From: Gammaproteobacteria bacterium
Lineage (GTDB): Bacteria > Pseudomonadota > Gammaproteobacteria > Xanthomonadales > Marinicellaceae
DNA: 41,364 nt
Direction: 5' to 3'
Assembly: GCA_030430025.1 (NCBI GenBank)
Contig: JAUIGR010000022.1
Coordinates: forward strand, 1-41,364
The translations under genes and the position numbers were made by a program. Below are positions 9,080 through 18,350 of this stretch, piece by piece; within the stretch, counting starts at the first letter, position 1, and each line of letters starts with the position of its first letter. Under the pieces are notes generated by a model. That model saw only the letters and a program-made list of their open reading frames with translations, was not told where the DNA came from and searched no databases.

Positions 9080-11746
9080 ATGAGTAACAGCTTTAAAACC
9101 GTATCACAATTGACTTGTCACGGTCAATCCCACCTTTACCATAGTCTACCAGCTATTGGTCAGCAATATAACATCAGTCGCTTGCCCTATAGTTTAAAAA
9201 TCCTTTTGGAAAACTTACTTCGCAATGAAAATGGCGTCGACGTTACTAAAGAGGACATCGTTTCCCTTTGTCAGTGGAACCCATACACTGAACCCGTTAC
9301 TGAAATTGCTTTCACTCCATCTCGAGTGGTACTACAAGATTTCACAGGAGTGCCGGCAGTAGTTGATTTAGCAGCGATGCGTGATGCCATGAAAACACTT
9401 GGTGGCGATGTCCAAAAAATCAATCCTTTATCACCTGCTGAATTGGTGATTGACCACTCAATCCAAGTTGATCAATACGGTACCAATAATGCCGCTGAGG
9501 TAAACACCAAAATAGAATTCAAACGCAATGCCGAACGGTATGGTTTTCTTAAGTGGGGCCAGTCTGCGTTTTCTCAATTCAAAGTGGTACCACCAGGAAA
9601 AGGGATTGTACATCAAGTCAATCTTGAGTACTTAGCCCGAGTGATCTTTGGTGTACAGCAAGAAGATCAATATTTAGCTTATCCTGATACTGTAGTAGGT
9701 ACAGACTCTCACACTACCATGATTAATGGCATTGGTGTCTTAGGCTGGGGTGTCGGTGGTATAGAAGCAGAAGCTGCAATGCTAGGCCAACCGATTTCAA
9801 TGCTCATACCACAAGTTGTAGGCTTCAAATTAACTGGTCAATTGCCTGAAGGTGCTACTGCAACAGATCTGGTGTTAACAGTGGTTGAGATGTTACGGGC
9901 AGAAGGTGTAGTGGGTAAATTTGTCGAATTTTTTGGCACTGGCCTCAAGCATTTGCCAGTTGCTGACCGTGCCACCATCGCCAATATGGCCCCAGAGTAC
10001 GGTGCCACTTGCGGTTTATTTCCAATTGATGATGAAGTACTCAGATATCTTAGACTGACTGGTCGTACAGAAGAACAAATTGATCTGGTCGAACAATATG
10101 CAAAAGCCCAACAACTGTTTCACACTGATGCCTGCATTGATGCAGAATACAGTGTTGTTTTAAGTCTGGATATGAGTACCGTAGTTCCCAGTATTTCTGG
10201 TCCCAAGCGACCACAAGATCGTATTGCACTAACTGAAGCAAAAGATGTTTATAATCAATGCTTTAAGGAGTTTGAATCTGGTAGGACAAAAAAAACTGTC
10301 TCTATCACCGGTGAAAAAACCAGCTACGATTTTTCAGATGGTGACATCGCAGTAGCCGCTATCACATCCTGTACTAACACTTCCAATCCCGCTGTGATGC
10401 TAGGTGCAGGACTGTTGGCTCGAAACGCAGTAGCCAAAGGTTTGAAAGTCAAACCTTGGGTTAAAACATCTTTGGCTCCTGGATCACGAGTGGTATCTCA
10501 CTATCTTAAAGAAGCAAATGTGTTAGATGATTTGGAAACACTGGGTTTTAATGTAGTCGGATTCGGATGTACTACTTGTATTGGTAATTCAGGGCCATTA
10601 GATCCTGCACTGTCTCAAGCAATCAGAAGCCAGAATCTAATCGCCACATCTGTGTTATCAGGAAACAGAAACTTTGAAGGACGGATTCATGCTGATGTTC
10701 GTATGAATTTTTTGGCTTCACCACCCTTAATCGTGGCTTATGCCATTGCCGGCACCATGGACTTTGATTTGTACAATGACCCTCTAGGAAATGATAAACA
10801 AGGCCATCCTGTTTTTCTGAAAGACCTTTGGCCAAGCAATCATGAAATTGCTGAAGCCATTCAATCATTTATTTCTCCTGATGCTTTTTCAACTGGTTAC
10901 CAAGGTATTTTTGAAGGAGATAATAATTGGCAAAATATCAGTACATCAACCTCAGATTTGTTCGAGTGGGACCCTACTTCTACCTATATTAAAAACCCAC
11001 CTTATTTTGAAAACATGACACTGAATGTCGGACAAATCAATGACATCCAAAATGCCAGAATTCTGGCTAAACTTGGAGACTCTGTAACGACTGATCACAT
11101 TTCTCCAGCCGGAACGATTGCTGAAGATTCACCCGCAGGGCGTTATTTGAAAGCACATGGCATAGAAAAAGCACAGTTTAATTCATATGGTTCAAGACGT
11201 GGTAACCATGAAGTGATGATGAGAGGAACTTTTGCCAATATTCGCTTAAAGAATCAACTAGCGCCAGGAACAGAAGGTGGCTGGACTCGTCATTTACCTT
11301 CTGGTGAACAGCTCAGTATATTTGATGCGGCAATGCGTTATCAAACAGAACAGACCTCTTTGGTGATTTTAGCAGGTCAAGAATATGGCACAGGCTCATC
11401 TAGAGACTGGGCAGCCAAAGGGACCAAGCTATTGGGTGTAAGAGCTGTCATAGCGGTAAGCTACGAACGTATTCACCGCTCCAACTTAGTAGGTATGGGG
11501 GTTATACCACTTCAATTTAAGGCTGGTGAGAACAGCGACTCTCTGGGATTAACCGGAGAAGAAATCTTATCAATCAGCGGTTTTCAAAATGGAGAAAGTA
11601 AACGAGCTCAGGTTAGCGCCAGAAAAACTGATGGCACAGAAATACAATTTGACGTAGATGTTCGAATTGATACGCCAAAAGAAATTGAGTATTGTCGACA
11701 TGGAGGAATCTTACATTACGTCTTGCGCCAATTGGCTGTAGGATGA
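9080..11746 (+). CDS. acnA: Aconitate hydratase A
   Basis: Monomeric IRP1-type aconitase, 888 aa (E. coli AcnA 891), interconverting citrate and isocitrate; in enterics it is the stress- and stationary-phase enzyme. Iron-sulfur ligands are Cys431 (TSCTNTSNP), Cys497 and Cys500 (GCTTCIGN), with the same spacing as E. coli 435/501/504. The C-terminal swivel domain carries GTGSSRDWAAKG. It sits directly behind acnB in the same direction, with a 143-nt gap large enough for its own promoter. It is convergent with rapZ: only 3 nt separate the two stop codons, so no dedicated terminator fits between them. Confidence 0.97.
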   Translation: MSNSFKTVSQLTCHGQSHLYHSLPAIGQQYNISRLPYSLKILLENLLRNENGVDVTKEDIVSLCQWNPYTEPVTEIAFTPSRVVLQDFTGVPAVVDLAAMRDAMKTLGGDVQKINPLSPAELVIDHSIQVDQYGTNNAAEVNTKIEFKRNAERYGFLKWGQSAFSQFKVVPPGKGIVHQVNLEYLARVIFGVQQEDQYLAYPDTVVGTDSHTTMINGIGVLGWGVGGIEAEAAMLGQPISMLIPQVVGFKLTGQLPEGATATDLVLTVVEMLRAEGVVGKFVEFFGTGLKHLPVADRATIANMAPEYGATCGLFPIDDEVLRYLRLTGRTEEQIDLVEQYAKAQQLFHTDACIDAEYSVVLSLDMSTVVPSISGPKRPQDRIALTEAKDVYNQCFKEFESGRTKKTVSITGEKTSYDFSDGDIAVAAITSCTNTSNPAVMLGAGLLARNAVAKGLKVKPWVKTSLAPGSRVVSHYLKEANVLDDLETLGFNVVGFGCTTCIGNSGPLDPALSQAIRSQNLIATSVLSGNRNFEGRIHADVRMNFLASPPLIVAYAIAGTMDFDLYNDPLGNDKQGHPVFLKDLWPSNHEIAEAIQSFISPDAFSTGYQGIFEGDNNWQNISTSTSDLFEWDPTSTYIKNPPYFENMTLNVGQINDIQNARILAKLGDSVTTDHISPAGTIAEDSPAGRYLKAHGIEKAQFNSYGSRRGNHEVMMRGTFANIRLKNQLAPGTEGGWTRHLPSGEQLSIFDAAMRYQTEQTSLVILAGQEYGTGSSRDWAAKGTKLLGVRAVIAVSYERIHRSNLVGMGVIPLQFKAGENSDSLGLTGEEILSISGFQNGESKRAQVSARKTDGTEIQFDVDVRIDTPKEIEYCRHGGILHYVLRQLAVG

Positions 11747-11749
11747 TTC

Positions 11750-12613
11750 TTAATAACTGATTTCACGATGTAGAACCAGGGCATCTATGCCCTGGTTTGT
11801 TAGAAAAACAGCCAACCTTTCAATCAAATAAACAGACCGATGTTGTCCGCCTGTACAACCTACAGCAATAGTAATATAGCTTCGATCGTTGGCCTCGAAT
11901 CGCTTAATCCACTTATTTGAAAACCCTGTTAGATCTTTGATAAAGTCATTCGCCCAATCATCTTCAGCAAAAAAATCTTGAATTTTCTTATCTTTCCCAT
12001 TCAAATGCCTTAATTCAGGAGTCCAATATGGATTCTTCAAACAACGCGCATCAAAAACGAAATCAGCATCAAAAGGCACTCCTCTTTTAAAAGCAAAAGA
12101 TTTCAAAATAATTGAAACTCGATCACTCGGCATACTCATTAATTGCCAAATATGTTGTTTTAACTGCAAGGCTGATTGCCCACTGGTATCAATCACTAAA
12201 TCAGCTTGTTGTTTGATACTATTCATCAATTTAGCTTCTAGTTTAACAGCTTCTGTCAAACTGTAATGATGGTGCGCTGTTGATAATGGGTGTCGTCTCC
12301 GAGTTTCACTAAAACGCTGAATAAGTACTTTTTTATCGGCATTAAGAAAAACAACCTTAATATTGATAGTCTTTTGTTTCAGTTGCTGAATCTCTGATTG
12401 AAAATCATCAAACCCTTGACTTTGACTTCTGATATCGATACCTACCGCTACTTTTGGATAAAATTCAGCATCAGCATTAATGTGAGAAACAAAGTTCCCT
12501 AACATACTAACGGGTAAATTATCTACACAATAAAACTCCATGTCTTCGAGTGTTCTCAGAACCACGGTTTTGCCGGCACCAGACAAACCTGTTAAGATGA
12601 CCAGTTGTTGCAT
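11750..12613 (-). CDS. rapZ: RNase adapter protein RapZ
   Basis: RapZ (YvcJ/YhbJ family), 287 aa. In enterics it binds GlmY/GlmZ small RNAs and recruits RNase E to control glmS and amino-sugar supply. The N-terminal P-loop is GLSGAGKT (9-16), followed by VDNLP, and the C-terminal domain contains the conserved GCTGGQHRSVY, with the characteristic basic/Gly-rich motif. The start overlaps the end of ptsN by 22 nt, so translation is probably coupled. Order hpf-ptsN-rapZ is the classical rpoN-cluster order. The HPr-like npr gene that often follows is absent; acnA is convergent here. Confidence 0.95.
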   Translation of the reverse strand: MQQLVILTGLSGAGKTVVLRTLEDMEFYCVDNLPVSMLGNFVSHINADAEFYPKVAVGIDIRSQSQGFDDFQSEIQQLKQKTINIKVVFLNADKKVLIQRFSETRRRHPLSTAHHHYSLTEAVKLEAKLMNSIKQQADLVIDTSGQSALQLKQHIWQLMSMPSDRVSIILKSFAFKRGVPFDADFVFDARCLKNPYWTPELRHLNGKDKKIQDFFAEDDWANDFIKDLTGFSNKWIKRFEANDRSYITIAVGCTGGQHRSVYLIERLAVFLTNQGIDALVLHREISY

Positions 12614-13065
12614 TGTTGATGCATTTCGAGAATGAGTTGGATAATTTCTTTTTGTGACTCTGCCTGAATCACTCCTTTATACAATATATGTTGTTTGAAT
12701 AAAGCAACGGCTTCTTTCATGATTTGCTGGTGAAATGGTTTAATTTTAACCGGAAAAGCAATGGCTAACACCACTCGAACGGGCACTTCATCCAAAGATT
12801 CATAGTCTGCTTCTGTACTTAATTTGACTAATCGAATAATCACTTCTCGATCACTTTCTAAACACGTTCCATGAGGAATCGCAACACCATTACCCAATGA
12901 AGTGTTACCAAGCTTTTCACGCTCAACAAATGACTGATAAATAGCCATCTGCACTCTTTCATCTGAAGACATCAGTTGTGCCAAATATTCAAATAGACGC
13001 TTTTTACTAATAAATGGCGCGTTCAGCTGAATATCATCTTTTTCAAACAAATCAATAAATTTCAT
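12592..13065 (-). CDS. ptsN: Nitrogen-PTS EIIA component PtsN
   Basis: EIIA-Ntr, 157 aa, a regulatory phosphotransferase protein of the nitrogen PTS that controls potassium transport and envelope or nitrogen responses rather than sugar uptake. The phosphorylated histidine is His65 in GVAIPHGT. The fold matches PTS_EIIA_2 (LGNTSLGNGVAIPHG, then PVRVVLAIAFP). Upstream, 13066-13168 carries no gene and should hold its promoter; a terminator at 13169-13196 separates it from hpf. It overlaps rapZ by 22 nt. No npr or ptsP partner is visible in the window. Confidence 0.93.
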   Translation of the reverse strand: MKFIDLFEKDDIQLNAPFISKKRLFEYLAQLMSSDERVQMAIYQSFVEREKLGNTSLGNGVAIPHGTCLESDREVIIRLVKLSTEADYESLDEVPVRVVLAIAFPVKIKPFHQQIMKEAVALFKQHILYKGVIQAESQKEIIQLILEMHQQCNNWSS

Positions 13066-13145
13066 TATATATCATACTCTGTTTTGTCTCACTGCCTGAC
13101 TATCAATAAAGACTGGAAAGAATGATTTTTCTATTATATCACTGT

Positions 13146-13163
13146 AGGGCACCTCTATTAATG
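13146..13163 (+). repeat. Half-copy of a short extragenic repeat
   Basis: AGGGCACCTCTATTAATG matches 17 of 18 bases of the reverse complement of the palindrome at 20231-20257. It lies in the gap between hpf and ptsN, next to the hpf terminator. Two copies in 41 kb, both intergenic, suggest a small dispersed extragenic element. Confidence 0.45.
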
Positions 13164-13168
13164 TCAAC

Positions 13169-13196
13169 AAAAAAGGCTGGAGACCCAGCCTTTTAT
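13169..13196 (-). terminator. Terminator of hpf (near-symmetrical)
   Basis: AAAAGGCTGG and CCAGCCTTTT form a 10-bp stem around a 4-nt loop. Read leftward, the stem is followed by more T residues (CCAGCCTTTTTTG), which fits termination of hpf 20 nt after its stop. The opposite direction also ends in TTTT, so it may work both ways. Confidence 0.85.
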
Positions 13197-13215
13197 ATAA
13201 ATCGAAGTAAAAAAC

Positions 13216-13542
13216 TCAATAAGCAGCCTGATTCAAGCGGTGAGCTTCACCATTGTGATGGTCCGTTGCTTTATCCTTATGTCTCCTAATTTGCTTATCT
13301 AATTTATCAACTAATAAATCAATCGACTTATATAAATGGTCTTCTGTCGAATCTGCAAAGAAATCCTTACCACCAATGTGCATTGTCGCCTCGGAAATGT
13401 GTTGTAACTTTTCAACTCGTATGATGACATGCACATTTAATACTTGATCAAAATGTCTTTTGATACGCTCAAATTTATTTTCGATGTAATCTCGGATTGG
13501 GTCTGTGACTTCTAATTGATGACCAGTTATGGTTAATTGCAT
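13216..13542 (-). CDS. hpf: Ribosome hibernation promoting factor (short HPF)
   Basis: Short-form HPF/YfiA family, 108 aa. It binds the 30S subunit in stationary phase and promotes inactive 100S ribosome dimers. The ATG at 13542 (MQLTITGHQLEVTD) is preceded by GAGGT at good spacing. The frame is open 11 codons further upstream, but those residues are not family-like. The conserved central region is present (RVEKLQHISEATMHI, then KDFFADSTEDHLYKSID). Its neighbours are ptsN-rapZ downstream and lptB upstream. In most gammaproteobacteria rpoN lies between lptB and hpf; here there are only about 250 nt. Confidence 0.95.
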   Translation of the reverse strand: MQLTITGHQLEVTDPIRDYIENKFERIKRHFDQVLNVHVIIRVEKLQHISEATMHIGGKDFFADSTEDHLYKSIDLLVDKLDKQIRRHKDKATDHHNGEAHRLNQAAY

Positions 13543-13794
13543 ATTGATTACCTCAGATATAGGGATCTCTCCCATGAAAAAAAATCAAGTGGCAAACGGT
13601 GACCATTTGCATGACTTGCATCGTAAGAATTTATTTGATAATTGAACGTCTGAGCGATATGATCCATCGCTCCAGAGTAAAAGTTAGTAAGAAAAAAGAT
13701 ATGACTATTGTAACTGTTTATTTTCATATTTATCCTGTCATAAATATAGCGACATGAGATCTTTTAATCAAGAAAAATCCGAAGAGAATCTGTT
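13543..13794. other. Gap between hpf and lptB where rpoN usually lies
   Basis: About 250 nt with no credible gene. It contains a perfect 7-bp inverted repeat, GAGCGAT at 13652-13658 and ATCGCTC at 13666-13672, with a 7-nt spacer and no T-tract on either strand, so it is more likely an operator or leader structure than a terminator. The hpf promoter is presumably here. I found no remnant of sigma-54 sequence. Confidence 0.5.
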
Positions 13795-14520
13795 TTACAT
13801 GGAAAAATCTTGACCTAAATAAACCCTTTTGACATCAGGGTTGGAAATGATCTGCTCTGGCTTCCCTTCTGTCAGCACTTCCCCATCATTAAGTATGTAA
13901 GCTCGATCACAAATACCCAATGTTTCCCGTACATTATGATCTGTAATCAACACACCAATTTTTTTACTTTTCAAATGAAAAACAATTTTTTGAATATCTA
14001 TCACCGAAACTGGATCCACTCCTGCAAAAGGCTCATCCAATAAGATAAACTTTGGTTCCATAGCCAAAGCTCTGGCGATCTCTACTCGCCTTCTCTCTCC
14101 ACCTGAAAGACTAATACCCAATTGGTTTTTAACGTGTTCAACACTCAGTTCTTCCATCAACTCTAAGCACTTATTATGCTGTTCATCTTTACTTAAATCC
14201 TTACGCAGCTCCAGCACAGCCAAGATATTCTGCTTAACAGTTAATTTTCTAAAAACTGAAGCTTCTTGCGGTAAATAACCTAAACCCAGTTTAGCCCGCT
14301 CATGCATACCATAGCATGTGGCCTCAATGTCATTAATAAAGATATGTCCCTGGTCTGTCGGAATCAAGCCAACAATCATATAAAAACAGGTTGTTTTACC
14401 CGCACCATTGGGTCCCAATAATCCCACCACCTCTCCAGCCTTCAAATAAAGAGAAACAGCTTGAACGACTTTCCTCTTATTATAAGTTTTAGTAATATTC
14501 TTAACTTCAATTATTGTCAT
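13795..14520 (-). CDS. lptB: LPS transport ATPase LptB
   Basis: Cytoplasmic ATPase of the LptB2FGC extractor that powers lipopolysaccharide transport from the inner membrane, 241 aa. The start is ATG 14520 ([14 protein letters not shown]); an upstream in-frame Met lies inside lptA and is unlikely. Walker A is GPNGAGKTT (36-44), the signature is [15 protein letters not shown], and Walker B is [13 protein letters not shown], which is typical LptB. It overlaps the end of lptA by 14 nt. It is the last gene of the leftward antiporter-kdsD-kdsC-lptC-lptA-lptB operon. lptF and lptG are not in the window. Confidence 0.96.
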   Translation of the reverse strand: MTIIEVKNITKTYNKRKVVQAVSLYLKAGEVVGLLGPNGAGKTTCFYMIVGLIPTDQGHIFINDIEATCYGMHERAKLGLGYLPQEASVFRKLTVKQNILAVLELRKDLSKDEQHNKCLELMEELSVEHVKNQLGISLSGGERRRVEIARALAMEPKFILLDEPFAGVDPVSVIDIQKIVFHLKSKKIGVLITDHNVRETLGICDRAYILNDGEVLTEGKPEQIISNPDVKRVYLGQDFSM

Positions 14521-15004
14521 TACTAGGCTCAATCTCCATATAGAATCGATGGTCAGGGTCTTCACTAACTGATGAAATTTCCTGTGTCAGTAAGTCAATT
14601 TCCATTTCCTCGCCTTTTGTCAGTCCAATTTCACTAACAATATTCACATCTCCTTTTAAATAAATTTTCTCATCAGCTTTGATGTAATCCATCTGTTTAG
14701 CCTTAATGACTAACAAATCACCTGAATCCATAGTTTGCTCAAAATGAACAGGAGATCCCGACATTTTTATCTTCTGAACTCCTTTTTTCTCATGATATAT
14801 CAGTCCATAAGCACCACGAATAACCATCGTGCCTTGTTTTATCACTATACCATTAGGACATTCAGTATTATTATCCTGAGGACGCATCACACAACCGCCA
14901 CCATCGACTGTGATTTTTTGTTGTTGATCACTTTTAATAGCCCAAACTTGTGCATTCATAATAAGAAAAACAAAACCTAATTTAAAATTCTGCATGGGTT
15001 TCAT
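14507..15004 (-). CDS. lptA: LPS transport periplasmic bridge protein LptA
   Basis: Periplasmic OstA/LptA beta-jellyroll that forms the LPS bridge between LptC and LptD, 165 aa with the ATG at 15004. A signal peptide ends near [11 protein letters not shown]. Typical core phrases are [20 protein letters not shown] and [11 protein letters not shown], then [16 protein letters not shown]. An ATG three codons later (14995) is an equally plausible start. The gene begins 23 nt inside lptC and ends 14 nt inside lptB, so all three are probably translationally coupled. Sequence divergence is high, but context and fold pattern make the call firm. Confidence 0.9.
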   Translation of the reverse strand: MKPMQNFKLGFVFLIMNAQVWAIKSDQQQKITVDGGGCVMRPQDNNTECPNGIVIKQGTMVIRGAYGLIYHEKKGVQKIKMSGSPVHFEQTMDSGDLLVIKAKQMDYIKADEKIYLKGDVNIVSEIGLTKGEEMEIDLLTQEISSVSEDPDHRFYMEIEPSNDNN

Positions 15005-15527
15005 CCAATATCTCAATTTGTTGTTTATTTAAATCAATAACACTGCCCAATCCTGAAATCAGAATATCCGATTGTTCAATATATATAGGTGATTTTGACA
15101 TGGCTTTTTGTTGTTGTGGAAACACTTCTAAATCACTGGTTTTCACTGATAATGACGGACTTTGATTATTAACAATGAAAACATCTTTTGGAAAGTGTAT
15201 GATAGACTGATCGGCATTGACAGTCGCAATTTCCGCATTCATTAACCATTTAACATCTGGGTAAAAAAACGACAACTCAGGTTTTTTAACTTCAGTGATT
15301 TTGCTATTTGCATAATGAATAACTTTTGGTGAATTAATAATGCTGTATATCTGGCCCTGATCATCAGTCATCTGAATCTGACCATCATATAGCGCGTAAC
15401 CTTTGGTAAACGGTTCAAAATTTATGCTGGCTGGTTCAGCAACAGTATATTCGTATACAGCATAACTAATAAGCGCTAAAGCAGCAAATACCACCAAATG
15501 TTTTATTGTGGCTGATTGCTCAATCAT
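14982..15527 (-). CDS. lptC: LPS export protein LptC
   Basis: Bitopic inner-membrane protein that takes LPS from LptB2FG and passes it to LptA, 181 aa. One transmembrane helix lies at about residues 9-25 (KHLVVFAALALISYAVY), followed by a periplasmic jellyroll (PFTKGYALYDGQIQM to the end). It overlaps kdsC by 4 nt at its start and lptA by 23 nt at its end. Sequence conservation of LptC is low in general; the operon position supports the call. Confidence 0.92.
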   Translation of the reverse strand: MIEQSATIKHLVVFAALALISYAVYEYTVAEPASINFEPFTKGYALYDGQIQMTDDQGQIYSIINSPKVIHYANSKITEVKKPELSFFYPDVKWLMNAEIATVNADQSIIHFPKDVFIVNNQSPSLSVKTSDLEVFPQQQKAMSKSPIYIEQSDILISGLGSVIDLNKQQIEILDETHAEF

Positions 15528-16057
15528 TGCTTACCAAGTGTAAAATCATGGGTCAAATTTTGTGCAAACATCACCAAATCACATACAGCGCGCGCAGCTC
15601 CCGCTCCACCGTTTTTATCGACAACACAACTGGCTTTATCAAGCACATCATCATGGGCATCAGCAACAGCAATACCCAGAGCACACTCGGTCATGATCGG
15701 TAAATCAATAACATCATCTCCAACAAAAGCCACCTGAGTATCATCAATTTGTAACGCTTCTTTCAAGTTATTATAAGTCTCTATTTTGTTCAATCTACCT
15801 TGATACACATGATTGACACCCAAAGAACGCATTCGTTCAGCCACAATCACGGAATTGCGACCAGTGATGACCGCGACTTCTATACCACTTTGTATCAACA
15901 TCGATATTCCCAGCCCATCTTTAACGTTAAACTTTTTCATTTCTCGGCCATCATCTGTGAAATAAAGACCACCATCGGTCAAAACACCATCGACATCAAA
16001 AATAACCAGTTTAATCTCTTTTGCTTTCTGTATAATTTCATCGCTCCAACTCATCAT
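15524..16057 (-). CDS. kdsC: 3-deoxy-D-manno-octulosonate 8-phosphate phosphatase
   Basis: HAD-superfamily phosphatase that makes free Kdo for lipid A core synthesis, 177 aa, the small KdsC form without a cap domain. The nucleophile motif is FDVDGVLTDGG (Asp21 and Asp23). Motif II is AVITGRNS and motif III is VGDDVIDLPIM. The start codon overlaps the kdsD stop by 4 nt, and its own stop overlaps lptC by 4 nt. A second Met follows immediately (MM), so the start may be one codon later. Confidence 0.96.
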   Translation of the reverse strand: MMSWSDEIIQKAKEIKLVIFDVDGVLTDGGLYFTDDGREMKKFNVKDGLGISMLIQSGIEVAVITGRNSVIVAERMRSLGVNHVYQGRLNKIETYNNLKEALQIDDTQVAFVGDDVIDLPIMTECALGIAVADAHDDVLDKASCVVDKNGGAGAARAVCDLVMFAQNLTHDFTLGKQ

Positions 16058-17028
16058 ACTACTCCTGCTGATAACAAATCATGGATATTTAAAGCACCCA
16101 CCAACTGTCCACTCTGATTGGTAACCAACAATGAATGAATTGCTTTTTCTTCCATAATCTGTGCTGCTTCCACTGCCATTTTATCGACACTAATAGTCAC
16201 TGGATTTAAGGTTGCCACATCTTTGATACACATATCGGTAAAGTTTACCCTTTTATTCAAGGTCCTCCGTAAATCACCATCGGTAAATACCCCTTTAAGT
16301 TGACTTCCATCAACCAATGCAGTCATACCCAAACCTTTTTGGTTCATCTCTAACAGTGCTTCGTTAAAACTCGCTTGATAATGTACTTGAGGAATGGCAT
16401 CTCCCACTCTCATGACGTCACTGATTCCTAAAAGCAATCGTTTACCCAAAGAGCCGGCCGGATGTGATCGTGCAAAATCTTCTTTAGTAAACCCCCGAAG
16501 CGCTAACAAAGTCACCGCTAAAGCATCTCCCATAGCCAATGTTGCTGTAGTACTGGCTGTTGGCGCCAAACCTAAAGGACATGCCTCTTCCGAAACAGAG
16601 ACATCCAAGTGTATATCAGAATTATGAGCCAGCCTTGAATCTGGCTTTCCTGTCATTGAAATGAGAGTAATACCTTGTCGCTTCAACACAGGTAGAATAG
16701 CCAGAACTTCTTCTGTTTCACCTGAATTTGATATAACTAAAACAAGATCACTGGTAGTAATCATTCCCAAATCGCCATGGCTGGCTTCTCCTGGATGTAC
16801 AGAAAATGCTGGTGTGCCTGTTGAAGCCAATGTGGCTGAAATTTTGCTACCGATATGCCCTGACTTACCCATACCGATAACGACAACATGTCCTTTACAA
16901 GCCATTATAGTTTGTATCGCCGCAACAAATGAATCACCAATTCTTGCCCTCAGTTCACTCAAACCATTTTGTTCAACATCAAAGACGCTACGGGCTTGTT
17001 GAATAATGTTACTTGCTGTCTGTTTCAT
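16054..17028 (-). CDS. kdsD: D-arabinose 5-phosphate isomerase
   Basis: Converts ribulose 5-phosphate to arabinose 5-phosphate, the first step towards Kdo. The 324-aa product has an N-terminal SIS domain (about 35-190; VIGMGKSGHIGSKISATLAS, then ISNSGETEEV) and two C-terminal CBS domains (about 205-324). EASHGDLGM and the AxSHPAGSLGKRLL motif are those of KdsD/KpsF. It lies 2 nt after the antiporter gene and overlaps kdsC by 4 nt, as in the E. coli yrb locus. Confidence 0.96.
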   Translation of the reverse strand: MKQTASNIIQQARSVFDVEQNGLSELRARIGDSFVAAIQTIMACKGHVVVIGMGKSGHIGSKISATLASTGTPAFSVHPGEASHGDLGMITTSDLVLVISNSGETEEVLAILPVLKRQGITLISMTGKPDSRLAHNSDIHLDVSVSEEACPLGLAPTASTTATLAMGDALAVTLLALRGFTKEDFARSHPAGSLGKRLLLGISDVMRVGDAIPQVHYQASFNEALLEMNQKGLGMTALVDGSQLKGVFTDGDLRRTLNKRVNFTDMCIKDVATLNPVTISVDKMAVEAAQIMEEKAIHSLLVTNQSGQLVGALNIHDLLSAGVV

Positions 17029-17030
17029 AA

Positions 17031-18008
17031 TCAGTTTTTGACATATAGCCAGATCATATAACTAACATAAAGTAGTAATAATACCACTCCAATAATCCGA
17101 GAGAGTAACTTATCTTTCAAAACAAAATAAACCGACGCTAAAAACAAGAATACTGTTAATAGCAGCATAAAAAAGTAGTCATAACGTAAAAAATCATCAG
17201 AAAACTCATATGCTCTAATGACACCAGAAATACCAATCACACCCAGTAAATTAAATATATTAGACCCTACTACATTGCCAATAGCCAAATCATGTTCATT
17301 CTTCATGATACTCGCTATGGTCGCAGCCAGCTCAGGTAAAGACGTGCCTAACGCTACAATCGTCAAACCAATAACCAGATCAGGCACACCAAAATGAATA
17401 GCAATATCAGTAGCACCCAGAACCATTACATGAGAAGCCACAGGTAAGGCGATGATACCAAAACCCAAAAGCAATAATGACTTTTGCAACGAAATACTGA
17501 AATCATATTCAGCTTCCAACTCTTGAGCAAAACGATCTTTGCCATCTTTAACGCTGACATAACCTAAGAGCACAGTAACGATCAGCATACTCACAAGTAA
17601 AATCACGCCATCTACACGAGTCAACTGATGATCAAACAATAGAAACAGAACGAGCAAAGAAACAACCAATAAAATAGGCATTTCACGCTTAATTGTTTGG
17701 GATTGAATATGCATCGGAACCATGACTAGACCAACTCCCAATACCAGTGAGATATTGGTGATATTAGAGCCCACAGCATTACCTAATGCGATACCTGAAT
17801 TACCTTTAAAGGAAGCAATAGCAGAAACCACCATTTCAGGTGCAGAAGTACCAAAGCCAACAACAATCAAACCAACCAACATGGTCGAAACACCCAAATG
17901 TTTAGCAGTAGCAGCCGCGCCTTGCACAAAGCGATCAGCAGCAATAATCAACAAAACCAAACCAGCAACCAAATATAAGGTCGCAGTCCATAAATCGGGA
18001 TTCATCAT
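17031..18008 (-). CDS. YrbG-like CaCA-family sodium/calcium antiporter
   Basis: Inner-membrane cation antiporter of the CaCA superfamily, 325 aa, with about 10 membrane helices. Both alpha-repeats are clear: GFGTSAPEMVVSAI near residue 50 and ALGTSLPELAATIAS near residue 215, each followed by G-N-VGSN-(I/F)N, the sodium/calcium-binding signature. The start is MM at 18008 or 18005. It is the first gene of the leftward Kdo/LPS operon, in the position of yrbG in E. coli, and is divergent from ibaG over a 99-nt shared promoter region. The physiological ion cannot be read from sequence. Confidence 0.92.
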   Translation of the reverse strand: MMNPDLWTATLYLVAGLVLLIIAADRFVQGAAATAKHLGVSTMLVGLIVVGFGTSAPEMVVSAIASFKGNSGIALGNAVGSNITNISLVLGVGLVMVPMHIQSQTIKREMPILLVVSLLVLFLLFDHQLTRVDGVILLVSMLIVTVLLGYVSVKDGKDRFAQELEAEYDFSISLQKSLLLLGFGIIALPVASHVMVLGATDIAIHFGVPDLVIGLTIVALGTSLPELAATIASIMKNEHDLAIGNVVGSNIFNLLGVIGISGVIRAYEFSDDFLRYDYFFMLLLTVFLFLASVYFVLKDKLLSRIIGVVLLLLYVSYMIWLYVKN

Positions 18009-18107
18009 ATAATCAAGAGTGTGTTGTGAAAAAATCTATCACAAATACTTTATAAACAGTCTATTGTAATAGATAATCCGCTTTCCTCAAATACACAAAA
18101 GTCATTC

Positions 18108-18350
18108 ATGGACCCAAAAATCATAGAAAACCTAATTAGTCACCACATTGAATGCACTTATGTCTCTGTAGCTGGCGAAGATCGCACTCATTATGAAGCA
18201 CTGGTGGTTTCAAATGCATTCAAAGGACAACTCAAAATCAAACGACATCGGATGATATATGCTGCACTAGGAGACCATATGATATCTGACATCCATGCTT
18301 TAAGCATTAAGGCTTTCACTCCTGAAGAATTCGCAGGTCTGTCATCATGA
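18108..18350 (+). CDS. ibaG: BolA-family protein IbaG
   Basis: Small BolA-like protein, 80 aa. IbaG partners monothiol glutaredoxin in iron-sulfur or acid-stress functions. The conserved BolA centre is present ([14 protein letters not shown], then [10 protein letters not shown]). It is coupled to murA by an ATGA overlap (18347-18350), the usual ibaG-murA pair. In many gammaproteobacteria mlaFEDCB precedes it; here it is directly divergent from the antiporter. Confidence 0.93.
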   Translation: MDPKIIENLISHHIECTYVSVAGEDRTHYEALVVSNAFKGQLKIKRHRMIYAALGDHMISDIHALSIKAFTPEEFAGLSS

